NCBI GenBank assembly: GCA_947095585.1
Contig: OX352761.1
Coordinates: forward strand, 62,696,882 to 62,760,881
Direction of reading: 5' to 3'
Length of the DNA: 64,000 nt
Source: Nephrocerus scutellatus
Taxonomy: Eukaryota > Arthropoda > Insecta > Diptera > Pipunculidae
Part shown: positions 30,570-40,539 of the stretch, one piece after another
Layout of the letters: every line of letters starts with the position of its first letter
How positions within the stretch are numbered: the stretch's first letter is position 1
Notes under the pieces: model-generated
Database searches by the model: none
The model's input: the letters and a program-made list of their open reading frames with translations, nothing else
What the model was told of the DNA's origin: nothing
Made by a program: the position numbers and the translations under genes

Positions 30570-31730
30570 TAAAATACTTTTCGTGGTGAATGCTTTGCAA
30601 ATAGAACGCTAAACCAAACCCAACCAAAATGTTTGAGATATTAGCCTGCTTGCTCTTTCTTCGCTATCTTGCTGAGTAAACGAAGTTACAGTTTCGGTTA
30701 CACAACTTTGCAAATAAAACGCAAAAACCGCACCCTGGGTAATGTTTGCAAATAGAACGCCAAAACAAAACCTCGAGAGAGAAATCTTAACTTTACCCTG
30801 CTAATCGAAAGAGGCATTACTTAGCTGTAGAGATAGCTAAAGCTCTGGGTCTGGCTGTAACAGCCGTCAGAAGATGGAAATAAAATAATAGAATAGCTGC
30901 AAAATCGGCAACATCCTTAGATGTTAGGGCGATGACTCGTATAATGAGTGGATTGAGATTAAAATAGAATTATTGCTTTTAGTTTGGATTCAAAACCAGG
31001 TTGCGCAGAGAATGCCATTAAGCAAAGGGTAATTTAGATAAAAGCGGAAAGTTTATTCGACAGCATAAAAAGTGAACCATCGTGTAATGAACTGCAACTG
31101 AAAACGCTAATGAAAATGATGAAAAATTTGAAGCTGGGCATGGTTGGTTTGAGAGGTTCAAAGTTCGCGGCAACATTCACAGTGTTACTGCACAGTTGAA
31201 GTTTTAAATGCTAATACTGTCGCTGCAAACAGTTTCCTAGTCGATTTAAAAACTATTATTCATGAAGTAGGCTATTCTCCTAAATAATGTTGACGAGACT
31301 TGCTTGTTTTGAAAAGGCTTCCAAAGAGAACTTTCAAACTGATAGACAAGACAAACCTACCATGCAAGAGTTTTGGAAAAAATTTAACATTGTGATAGCT
31401 AAAGAAATTATTTCGGGTTCTTGAAAAGAACATCTTCCATGAATTTGGTTTGTGGAAAAACATGGCCAGAATGTGTTCTAAGAGGCAATTCATTAGAAGT
31501 TGATGCACCAAATGTAGTTCAAGATGTTGCTAACTTAGCCTTAAATTATATTTTGAAGGAATGTATTGAGGAATTGCTAAATTCACATAATCATGATCTG
31601 AGTAATGAGAACTTATTGCAACTAGACTTAAATTTTGCTAACGAAGCAGACAGCCCGCTAAAAATAGATATAGAAAAAAGTGAACATCTACACAACTACT
31701 CAAAGCCATGACAATTAAGCTATCGATATT
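30570..31730 (+). mobile_element. Second pogo/Tigger-type remnant
   Basis: Three copies of TTTGCAAATARAACGC at about 30595, 30709 and 30748 mark the 5' subterminal region. A helix-turn-helix scrap reads LAVEIAKALGLAVTAVRRW (30827-30883). The second DNA-binding part reads GHGWFERFKVRGNIHSV (31137-31190), and the catalytic domain start reads NVDETCLF (31288-31312). The C-terminal tail occupies 31421-31711 (KTWPECVLRG, DVANLAL, ECIEELLNSHNHDLSNENLL), a pattern shared with Tigger transposases. Most of the catalytic core is deleted. Confidence 0.65.
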
Positions 31731-32265
31731 CAAAAAAAAAATCGATTCTGATTGCGAAAGAACAAATAAATTGTAAAGCGTCGCGAGCAGTAGCTGATAG
31801 TATTAATTGATACAAGGTACTTTATGACTATATAAATAAAAATGGAGGTGTGGCAACCATACGACTTTCCTTTGCGGACGGTCCTGGACGGGAATCTTCA
31901 GCAAATGTATATTAATAATCTACTAATAATTGACATCTACATTATTCTAGAAAACCTACTTGAAAATTTAATTGTGATCGAACTGCAAATAATATTAATG
32001 CGGATGGAGCGGTTAGTTTGTATTAAATACTTTGCGATTTACACGACATCTACATTATATCAGAATATTTAATTAAAAATTTAATTGTGAGCTAATTCCA
32101 AGATGAACTCACGAAAAATGTGACATTGCCCTAGGTGGATGCTTTAGTTTAATCGACGACCGATCGATATTTTGCCGAATTTGTGCTTCTTTAATAAACT
32201 TCTGAGTTTCATAACTAATTTCTTTATCGAAGCTATTGAAGAATAATAGATGGGAAAATAAATTC
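31731..32265. other. Unassigned AT-rich sequence
   Basis: Contains two loosely similar stretches of GACATCTACATTATWYYAGAA ... AAAATTTAATTGTGA (31929-31978 and 32045-32090). No frame with recognisable content. Confidence 0.4.
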
Positions 32266-32269
32266 TAGT

Positions 32270-34420
32270 ACCAGAATCGATCTACTAAATCACGAGATCG
32301 ATCGCCTAGTCAACCAACATAGGCGAACTAAATGGCTGGAGTACCTTCAATCTTGTGATGGGGGCTCAAAGAAACTCTGGTCCACTATCAAGGAGCTCTC
32401 CAACACCACCAGTCGCAGAGACCTAACTGCCATTACATTCAACAGCACACAAGAAGACTGCCCCAGGAAATGTTCCTCAATGTTGTGCCGCCAGTTCATA
32501 GAACACCCAACGCACTGTAACAAGAGCAAGCACAATACTCTCAGGAAGATGCACAGCCTTGACCACGACAACACCTCACATATTCTACTTCCCTCCGAAG
32601 TTGAATTAGCCATACGCAGTGTAAAACCTTCCAAAGCCATTGGACCGGATGGAATCGCAACGATTATGCTCAAACATCTTGGCTCATCAGGTATCACTTA
32701 CCTCACTCAAATCTTTAACCTCTCACTTGAAACATTGGACATCCCTGACCTTTGGAAAACGGGCAGAATTATTCCCCTACTCAAGCCCGGTAAACAGGCA
32801 GCTCAAGGATCCTCATATCGTCCAATTTCTCTCCTGTTTCCAACAGCGAAAATACTAGAAGCTATACTACTTCCACAGCTTCATTCCAAACTCCAGTTAG
32901 CTGAACACCAACACGGCTTTCGCAAGCAGCGCAGCACAACCACAGCCCTCTCGGAGATCACAACACTCATCTCGCAAGGACTTAACCAACAGCGTCCCTG
33001 TGACCGCACTGTCCTTGTTGCACTGGACCTATCTAAGGCATTCGACACCGTTGACCTAGGCATCTTACTACAAGACATCCTAGAGTCACAACTTTCCAAC
33101 ACCACGAAACGTTGGCTTACCAACTACCTTAATGGTAGGAAATCCTACGTCGAATTTAGGAACAAAAAATCGCCATTCAGGAAAGTCAAGCAAGGTGTAC
33201 CCCAAGGAGGGGTCCTCTCACCAACACTCTTCAACCACTACATGGCAAAACTCCCTGCACCACCTACCGGAGTCAAATTGATATCGTACGCAGACGACTG
33301 CACTATTCTTTCCTCAGGCAAGGACATCCCTGCCATTTGCAGAAACATCAACGCCTACCTCGATACACTAGAAGACTTTTTTACTAGTCGAAATATAATC
33401 CTGTCTCCAGAAAAATCGTCCGCTACACTTTTCACCACCTGGACCAAAGAAGTCAACCTACAGCTCGACATCTCGATATACGGCAGGACAATCCCTACAA
33501 TCAAACATCCAAAGATTTTGGGGGTCACATTCGACAATCTGTTGACATTTTCGACTCACTCGGGAAACATTAACAAACGAGTCATATCCAGAAATAAAGT
33601 CCTCAAATCCCTAGCGGGCAGTACATGGGGTAAGGACAAAAAAACCCTACGTACCACATATCAAGCGATTGGCAGATCGGTACTAAATTATGCGGCACCC
33701 ATTTGGACACCTCGCCTCTGCCGCACACAATGGAAGAAGCTTCAATCCTGTCAGAATGCTGCTCTTCGCATCATCACTGGCTGCCACCGCATGTCACATG
33801 GGGACCATCTCCATCAAGAAACACAAATTCTTAAATTGAAAGAGCACAACGAGCTTCTCGCCAAACAATTCCTACTGGCATGTCACAAACCCGATCACCC
33901 GAACCGTGACCTGCTCACCCTCAACACACCACCCAGGCATATCCGATCAGATATTCGTATGTTCCGCGAAGAGACAAACCAATTCATCGCACGTACACCT
34001 CTAGATCCAACAGACTATAAAGCAGCCCTAAATGCAATACACCAAGCGTCTGTCAGAGCCGCACTAGATGATCGCCAAATTAACATCGTGTTGGGAGGTC
34101 GCCCTTCCCCTATACATCTAAGCGAGGAAAACCTCCCCAGACAAACCAGATCAACCCTGGCACAACTGAGATCAGGATGGAGCTCTTTTCTGAATAGCTA
34201 CATACACCGCTTACGTGAAAGCATCATCGATCAATGCCCGGACTGTGGTGCATAACCACATAACACAGCTCATCTATTCAGCTGCCCGTCCCATCCGACG
34301 TTACTCACACCGCTATCACTTTGGACACAGCAGCCGCATTTCTGGGCCTGGACTGTTCCGAAGGCTACACAAACACTTCAACTCAACGTTTGGACTAACA
34401 CGAATTAATAGTTGCTACTA
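32270..34420 (+). mobile_element. Jockey-like LINE, 5'-truncated, long intact ORF2
   Basis: Begins inside ORF2 (in frame from about 32280, upstream of the first Met at 32480) and runs through RT and a C-terminal Cys-His region to a CAACAACATAAAC-type 3' end near 34425. It holds the best-preserved TE frame in the window. The endonuclease and ORF1 are missing, as expected of 5' truncation during target-primed reverse transcription. Confidence 0.85.
32480..34255 (+). CDS. LINE reverse transcriptase, 591 codons, intact RT core
   Basis: RNA-directed DNA polymerase of a Jockey-like LINE. Fingers: SKAIGPDGIATIMLKHLG and GRIIPLLKPGK. Palm: motif A VALDLSKAFDTVD (about residues 181-193), motif B KQGVPQGGVLSPTLF, motif C ISYADDCTILS (about 268-278) with both catalytic Asp present. 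The thumb has LGVTFDNLLTF and YAAPIWTPRL. The end reads IDQCPDCGA before a stop; read on past that stop, the sequence continues with a His-Cys half, so the zinc knuckle is cut by a nonsense change. The first Met is internal, since the frame is open upstream. It could still fold as an RT but lacks endonuclease. Confidence 0.9.
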   Translation: MLCRQFIEHPTHCNKSKHNTLRKMHSLDHDNTSHILLPSEVELAIRSVKPSKAIGPDGIATIMLKHLGSSGITYLTQIFNLSLETLDIPDLWKTGRIIPLLKPGKQAAQGSSYRPISLLFPTAKILEAILLPQLHSKLQLAEHQHGFRKQRSTTTALSEITTLISQGLNQQRPCDRTVLVALDLSKAFDTVDLGILLQDILESQLSNTTKRWLTNYLNGRKSYVEFRNKKSPFRKVKQGVPQGGVLSPTLFNHYMAKLPAPPTGVKLISYADDCTILSSGKDIPAICRNINAYLDTLEDFFTSRNIILSPEKSSATLFTTWTKEVNLQLDISIYGRTIPTIKHPKILGVTFDNLLTFSTHSGNINKRVISRNKVLKSLAGSTWGKDKKTLRTTYQAIGRSVLNYAAPIWTPRLCRTQWKKLQSCQNAALRIITGCHRMSHGDHLHQETQILKLKEHNELLAKQFLLACHKPDHPNRDLLTLNTPPRHIRSDIRMFREETNQFIARTPLDPTDYKAALNAIHQASVRAALDDRQINIVLGGRPSPIHLSEENLPRQTRSTLAQLRSGWSSFLNSYIHRLRESIIDQCPDCGA

Positions 34421-35176
34421 CAACAACATAAACCTTTGCTTTCTTTTTTTATTTCGCGCATTTGTTACTGTGTTCCAGCTAGTGTTACTTGTTGCAGCTG
34501 TATCAACAGTATTGTGCGAAGGTGTTGCAATATCAGTGAATGTCACGTTCGTATTGTCCCCATCACTGCAAGTATTATTTACTTCTACGCTCGCCGTTAG
34601 ATAGCGATTTTTTCGAAACATTCGAAATAGACGGTAGAGGAAGTGCAACAGCTGAATTGGTGTTGTCTTCATTACCCACCCACACTTCAGCAAATGTTTG
34701 TTTCAGAACTGGGTGTGTTTGCTCACAGCATTTGTCTCTTTTCCCTTTCATGGAAACACCGCCTGATTGAAATATCGACTTCAACGTCTCTTCATTATTT
34801 AAACTGTCTTTCTGCGATTTGGATATATTATCCAATTTATTGCTTAACTTATTCTCAATAGCGTTTATGCAATTTAAAACATCTTTTTTATTATCACTAA
34901 GGATATTAAACACTTCAAGTTTATAGTCGTTAAATTTTTTATTGATTTCATCCATATTCCTAAGCAAGATCGCCATTGCTTCATCGACATTATAGATGTT
35001 GTGGACACAATTATCGCACATGAACCGAATATATTTCTTATCCAATGTGTTTAAATTATATTGGTCTAAATCGGCACAACTTTGCGTAGGATGAAATACT
35101 TTACCACAGACACCTTCACATCTGATGCCGGATTCACCTCGAATTTGTTTTCTACAATGGGCACATTCCGACATAA
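34420..35176 (-). mobile_element. LINE ORF1-like frame with PHD-type zinc finger and coiled coil
   Basis: From the Met at 35176 the frame reads MSECAHCRKQI ... RCEGVCGKVFHPTQSC ... FMCDNCV. This is a Cys4-His-Cys3 arrangement like a PHD finger (residues about 4-55). It is followed by a Lys/Glu/Asn-rich helical, probably coiled-coil region and a Ser/Asn-rich tail. A frame change near 34610 leads into the last part (34418-34610). PHD-bearing ORF1 proteins are known from CR1-group LINEs. No ORF2 follows downstream; the upstream neighbour is an unrelated RTE fragment. A host origin cannot be excluded. Confidence 0.55.
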
Positions 35177-35276
35177 TAAAGAAAATTTTAAAAATGGATA
35201 TACTAAAGCAAAAATTTAAAAATACACAATCACACCGATTGCGCAGTCGACTGAGACTATGAATACCAACCTGCAT

Positions 35277-35805
35277 CTATGCAGCCAATGATGTCCATGA
35301 TATGGCGAAGCAATGCGATCAGCTTAAACACCAAGCTGCGACTGTTCCGCTCAAATGTTGAATCTGTCCTGTTGTATGTGTGCAGCACTTGGAAGGTGAC
35401 CGCTACTATCACAAAAAGATTACAAACATTCGTAAATAGGTGCCTACGGAACATCTTAAGGGTTTTCTGGCCTAATCGTAACGAACATCTTTACCAGAGA
35501 ACGGGTCAGGAACCAATAGGCACAAACATCCAACGACGGAAGTGGCAGTGGATTGGTCATACACTCCGAAAAGGCGACAGTTCCATAGCAAACTACGCAA
35601 TGCAATGGAACCCGTTATCTCAGGATGGTAGAAGAACGGGTCGTCCGAGAAATACATGGCGCAGAACAGTTGAGGAGGAGTCACGGCAATTGGGGAAGAG
35701 TTGGAGAGAGCTGAAGCTTATTGGCAGGAACCGCACGCATGGCGCGTAGGCGTAGTAGAGGCCCTAGGACCCACAAGGGGATACAGGACATAAGAAGAAG
35801 AAAGT
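35277..35805 (+). mobile_element. RTE-like LINE 3' fragment (second copy)
   Basis: 5'-truncated copy of the C-terminal region and 3' end of the LINE at 27700-30425: ESVLLYVCSTWKV, RCLRNILRVFWPN and RKWQWIGHTLRKGDSS, ending CCACAAGGGGATACAGGACATAAGAAGAAGAAAG. It lacks the 6-bp TATCTC present in the other copy near 30100. The GAA-rich tail near 35793-35803 marks its 3' end. Confidence 0.85.
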
Positions 35806-35809
35806 ACCG

Positions 35810-36735
35810 GCCGGGACAAAGCGCTATCTGGTAGCGTGGAGCTAGCTGCGAAATATGAAGTAAGCAGATTGGCCTTGTCTATAGAGCTGACAGTTGGAAT
35901 GTAATTGTAAATGAGCGTTAGAATTGAGGACGAGGCAGTATTTTTAATTCGTTTCACAAATAACCAAAAAATTTTACTTCCTTTAGGACATTGAAGTTTT
36001 TTTTGTCTCAGTTTTTGGTCATAGTTGAATTTGGCTCGTCTAAGTTAGGCATTGCAATCATATCTGACTCGTCTAAATTTAGTTCGGTTTACCACGGTTT
36101 TTCTTTATGTAACCGAAAGCATAACTCTTTGTTTCTGGTAGCCTCTTTGCAGCTTAAATCATACCAAGCATTTTCCTTCGGTTTGATACACTTTGTCCTG
36201 GAAGGGATAATTTGTCTCATACCCTCGAGGATTATATTAGTGATCGTATCAGAAATGGCATCCACACCACTATTTGCATTAAGTGGCCAGTTAATGTTTC
36301 TAAAAAAATTATTGAGGCCATCCCCGTCGGCTTTCTCGTGTAGCCATACTTTTCTTTTAGGAGTTTTCTCTATAACTGTGTGGTTTGACAACGAAAAGTT
36401 AGCTGATACCACACAATGGTCTGAAGAGCCTAGAGGTGATAATACACTGATGGTGTATTTGTAAGGAAGAGAGGTAAAAAAACAAGTCATGGGTGTAAGC
36501 GTTATGGCTTACAATGTCTGCAATTCGAGTGGGCTCATTCACAAGCTGAATGAGATGGTTAAAATCAGCAAATAATTCAACATTCTTTCCTTGCGGTGTT
36601 GTTAAGCGTAAATTGCGAAGCTAGCTAGAATAGTGTATATTGAAATCTTCCGCAATGAGGATTTTAGAAAATGGATCAAGTGATAAAATTCTAGTTATAG
36701 AGTCGGTCAGTGCATCAACTCACTACAAGTTAAGA
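35810..36735 (-). mobile_element. LINE copy, minus strand, endonuclease and RT start
   Basis: Same family as 36777-38895 and 45400-46580. Reading down the minus strand: KILIAEDFNIHYS (catalytic Asp/Asn block, Gly to Glu change), TTPQGKNVELFADFNHL, SPLGSSDHCVVSANFSL (the Ser-Asp-His block), KRKVWLHEKADGDGLNNFF, and then KRIKNTASSSILTL. It is frame-shifted at the 36480/36089 and 35960 joints and 3'-truncated near 35810. Confidence 0.8.
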
Positions 36736-36776
36736 CACTGTCTAAATTAGGGCTTCTGTATATGTCTGTGTGATTT

Positions 36777-38895
36777 CAGAGTAGATCTCAGCAACATACG
36801 AGGGCTGAGAACGAATTCTTTTGCTGTGTTTAATTATGTACATGTCCATAGGCCAGCAATTCTGGCACTGAGTGAAACTCAATGTACACAATTCTGGATG
36901 GCTTCGCCATTCTAGCCAGACAACACCCGTATGAAGGGATGTTGAGTTGTTCGGGACTTAAACCACCTTACTCAGCTTGTAAATGAGCCTAAAAGAATAC
37001 CTGACATAGCAAATCATTCTTCAAACACCCTTGACTTGTTTCTTACCTCTCGTCCTGATAAATACTCCTTCAATGTATTATCGCCTCTAGGCTCGTCATG
37101 TCATATATGATTTCAGTTTTACAAAGCAAACCCTACTGAGGAAAACCGAACAAAATTTAAACGAGCCAAAAATGATTGCAATGCCCATCTTCGGCGAGTC
37201 AAATTCGACTACGACCAAAAATTGAGGCAAAAAATACTACAATGTCCCAAAGGTAGTAAAAATTTCTGGTCCTTCGTGAAAAGAATCAAAAATACAGCCT
37301 CGTCGTCGATTCCAACGCTCATTTATAATGACATTCCAGTTGTCAGCTTTCTAGACAAGGCCAATCTGTTTGCTGCGCATTTCGCAGGTAGCTCTACGCT
37401 TCCAGATTGTGCATTGCTGCCTCATGCACTCAGAGTATTGAACTCTCTATGGGACAGATCATCATTCGTACTCGGGCAGTTGCTAGTTTTAAACGATCTT
37501 AACACTCACAAATCCGCTGGGCCAGATGGTATTTTCCGATTAGTTCTGAAGAGGTGTTCTTCCAAAGCTGGCATTACCATTGCGTAAGCTTTTCCATCTA
37601 TCCTATTCTTCTAGACTCTTTTTTCGACAAGTTGGAAAATAGCCTTTGTCCAGCCCATACCCAAAAAAGGCGAGCCGTCGTCTCCTTCTTCGTACCGACC
37701 CATAGCACTTACATCCATTCTTTTCAAGGTCATGGAAACGCTGATCAATTTTCTACTGGTGATTTGATGGTATATCTCACCGAACAGTGGAACCTGTCTT
37801 TGCATCAATTTGGAGAAAACAAACCTGTTGCACTCGATATTTCTAAGACATTTGACAGAGTTTGGCATCAAGCTCTTTTGTCTGAAATGCGTACTTATCG
37901 GTGAAAAATTGCTTCATTGGATTAGAAGCTTTCTTTTGGACCGATCAATTCAAGTTGTTTTGGACGGTTTCAAGTCTAAAGGTCATTACTTAAATGCTGG
38001 CATTCCCTGTTTCTCTGTCTCTGTTTTTGTATAAGTTTGAGGAACGTCCCTCCACTTCTCATGGAACAACTACGTATGTTAAGCACGTTAAATTCTGACC
38101 TAGACAGCATAATACAATAGGGAGAAATCAATCGAGTAGAATTTAAGGCTTCCAAAACCCAATGCTGTCTCCTTTCGTCTAAGCGTATCCTAAATCCCAT
38201 GCCATTATCCATGAATGGCACTTGTATTGAGGAAACTGAAAATCTCGCAATTTTCGGTATGTGCGTTAACGACAAGCATCGTTGGAATGACCACATATTT
38301 ACCATCGCTAAAAATGCTGCCAAAAATGTTTAGGTTTTCTAGCCCGGTGCAAGAAATATTTCACTCCCTCTTATCTGGCTACTATTTACAAGGCATATAT
38401 TCGCCCTAAACTTGAATTGAATTTACATATCTGGTCTGTTGTGCCTAAAACTTTGCATCAGCTAGATAGAATAAAAAACCTCGCGATAAAACTTATCGGT
38501 GACGCAAATATAGCGAAATCAATAGATTCGCTTGAACACCGCAGGAACGTTTCCTGCTTGTCACTGTTTTATCGCTTCTTCTACCAGAGGTGCTCAAGAG
38601 AACTAGCCAGCGACATGCCACCTGTCCTTGAATTCAACCGCAATACGCGTGGCGCTATAATTGCTCATCAGTTTACCCTCAAGCCCATCTTCGAAAGTTC
38701 AGGAATTCGTTCTTCAGCCGTACAACACGTATGTGTCTGCCAAGCTCTGTCTTACCACATCACTATGATCCACAGGCATTCAAAACACAAGCTCATAGAC
38801 ATCTCCTCTTTTCTTCTCCTTTTCCTTAACGACCAAGCTGTGCCAAGCATATAGCCGAACTTTATAAGGGTGCGAACCCCTTTAAGCGCGCGCGA
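36777..38895 (+). mobile_element. LINE copy, plus strand, endonuclease-deleted, with poly(A) end
   Basis: Starts VDLSNIRGLRTNSFAVFNY and LALSETQ, the endonuclease start, then loses about 330 bp of that domain relative to the copy at 45441. RT pieces follow: KGSKNFWSFVKRIKN, HKSAGPDGIFRLVLKR, PIPKKGEPSSPSSYRPIAL, LDISKTFDRVWHQALL (motif A) and a thumb region near 38130-38330. The C-terminal domain is 38417-38854 (RNVSCLSLFYRFFY). The tail reads GGGTGCGAACCCCTTTAAGCG followed by a poly(A) run at 38898-38907. There are many stops, and motif C is lost. CR1/Jockey-like, no RNase H. Confidence 0.85.
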
Positions 38896-39185
38896 ATAAA
38901 AAAAAATTCCTCGACATGGCGCATGCATTGGTACACTACACCCTCACACTTTAATTCAAAAAAATTTTATTTTATTAAAAAAAGAAAAAAATTTAATAAA
39001 ATAAAAAGGTTTACATATAGTCATTAATTGTACTTAAAATAAAGATTCTATTTTATTTATATTAACTTATTGTTGTTGTATGGTTAATATGGATACTATT
39101 TTGTTTATATTAACTTTGCGCTTTATATGGTTTTAATTGGTTATTGTATAGTACGGTTATAATGCCATTTTGTTTTATACTAGTA
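38896..39185. other. AT-rich spacer
   Basis: LINE poly(A), then A/T homopolymer-rich sequence up to the Helitron terminus. No gene seen. Confidence 0.4.
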
Positions 39186-40535
39186 CTAGCTGATTACCCG
39201 GCGTTGTCCAGGTATTTATTAATCCAAATCTTCTTTTAGGCAGGGGTAGAAAAAATAATGATATCTATCTATAAGTTTAAATTGTATTGAAATTAAAAAA
39301 TAAAATTAAAAAAATACATAATATTAATTTAAAACAAAACTTGGTTGGACACAATGTTATTAGTTTCACCTTCAAGAGCAAGAATAAAAACATTCTTATG
39401 TGAACCCACCCTTGAGCAAGCAAAATAAAGTTGTCCGTGGGAAAAAACATGGTAATTTCAAATCTATACTCCGCCATACTTAATAAATTGTCCGACTTAT
39501 TGATCGTCATCGAAAACGCAAGTTTTACTGTAAATTGCAATCTCTTAAATTTAAAAGGTAGATCCATCGAAATTAGTGCTATCCGTGGGATAAAAACTGT
39601 TTCACACGGTCCCTTTTCTGTCAAGATAGTCGCTTTAATAATATTGTCTAGCATCTTTTTACGCACAGTCTTGTTCCGTTCCAAAGTTTTGGCGAGTCGT
39701 GATTCCGTAGTAAAATAATTGGAGATCCCACTGTAAGTAAAAGACGATATGGTGGCAATTCAGACGAATCAAGTGAGTTTAGGAACTCTGTTAGATAATG
39801 ACATTTCTCATTAGCAAGTATTTAATTGTTTGTTTCGTGGATTCGTGGACATTTTTAGCAGCAAGAATGGCCCTTTCTCGCAACCGGTTCAAAATCTGAT
39901 AGTTTTGAGAAAAAGCCGGATAAATGGAATTTATAAGGTCTGCGGCAGATTTCAAAAATTGGATTTCAATTTTATATTGCCATAAGACACGGCTAATAAT
40001 CTAACTATTCCAATTTGAAGAAGGAGCGACAATGTCCTCACCCCCAAACACAGCCGGTCTAAACACCACTATTCATCTCAGGGACCCCGAAAACTATGTG
40101 ATCGACCCTAATATCGGTCAACCTCCACCCTCCAGGGATACAACTCACCCATTGGAGTGTCCCACGAACACTATTCATCTCAGTGACCCCAAAAGCTATA
40201 TAATGGACACATATATCGCTAACCCCCCCCCCCCACCTCAACTACCTTCAACATTCACCACAGCTACCCCGAGAGCTATAGAATGGACAATTATATCGGT
40301 CACCCCACCCCCAAGTTATCGACCCCATCCCCCTAGAGTTATCTTACCATCAGCATTAACTTCAGCGACCCCGAAAACTATAGAATCAACACTAATATCG
40401 GGCCCCCTTCGTCTTAATTCCACATAGAGCTGTCTTACCATCACCATTCAACTCAGCGACCCCAAAAACTATAGAATCGACACTAATTTCGATCAGCCAC
40501 CCGCACAGTTATCGACCACATCCTCCTATCCTGTA
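39186..40535 (-). mobile_element. Helitron with helicase C-terminus and internal satellite
   Basis: The minus-strand 3' end is at 39186 (CTAG, preceded by the GC hairpin CCTGGACAACGCCGGG and a CAG). Upstream is the end of a Rep/helicase: FIPRIALISMDLPFKFKRLQ, then LAFSMTINK (helicase motif VI region), then in a shifted frame HGQLYFACSRVGS. Further pieces near 39780-39960 include AKNVHESTKQTIKYLL, RLRERAILAAKN and SIYPAFSQNYQIL. Beyond 40030 lie about five units of the ~100-bp satellite seen at 7690 and 44030. Frameshifts disable it. The 131-codon plus-strand frame at 40032-40427 is a satellite read-through. Confidence 0.85.
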
Positions 40536-40539
40536 GAAC

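Noticed and set aside
40032..40427. 131-codon Pro/Thr-rich plus-strand frame
   Set aside because: It is the antisense of the ~100-bp Helitron satellite. Its composition follows the G/C runs of the repeat.
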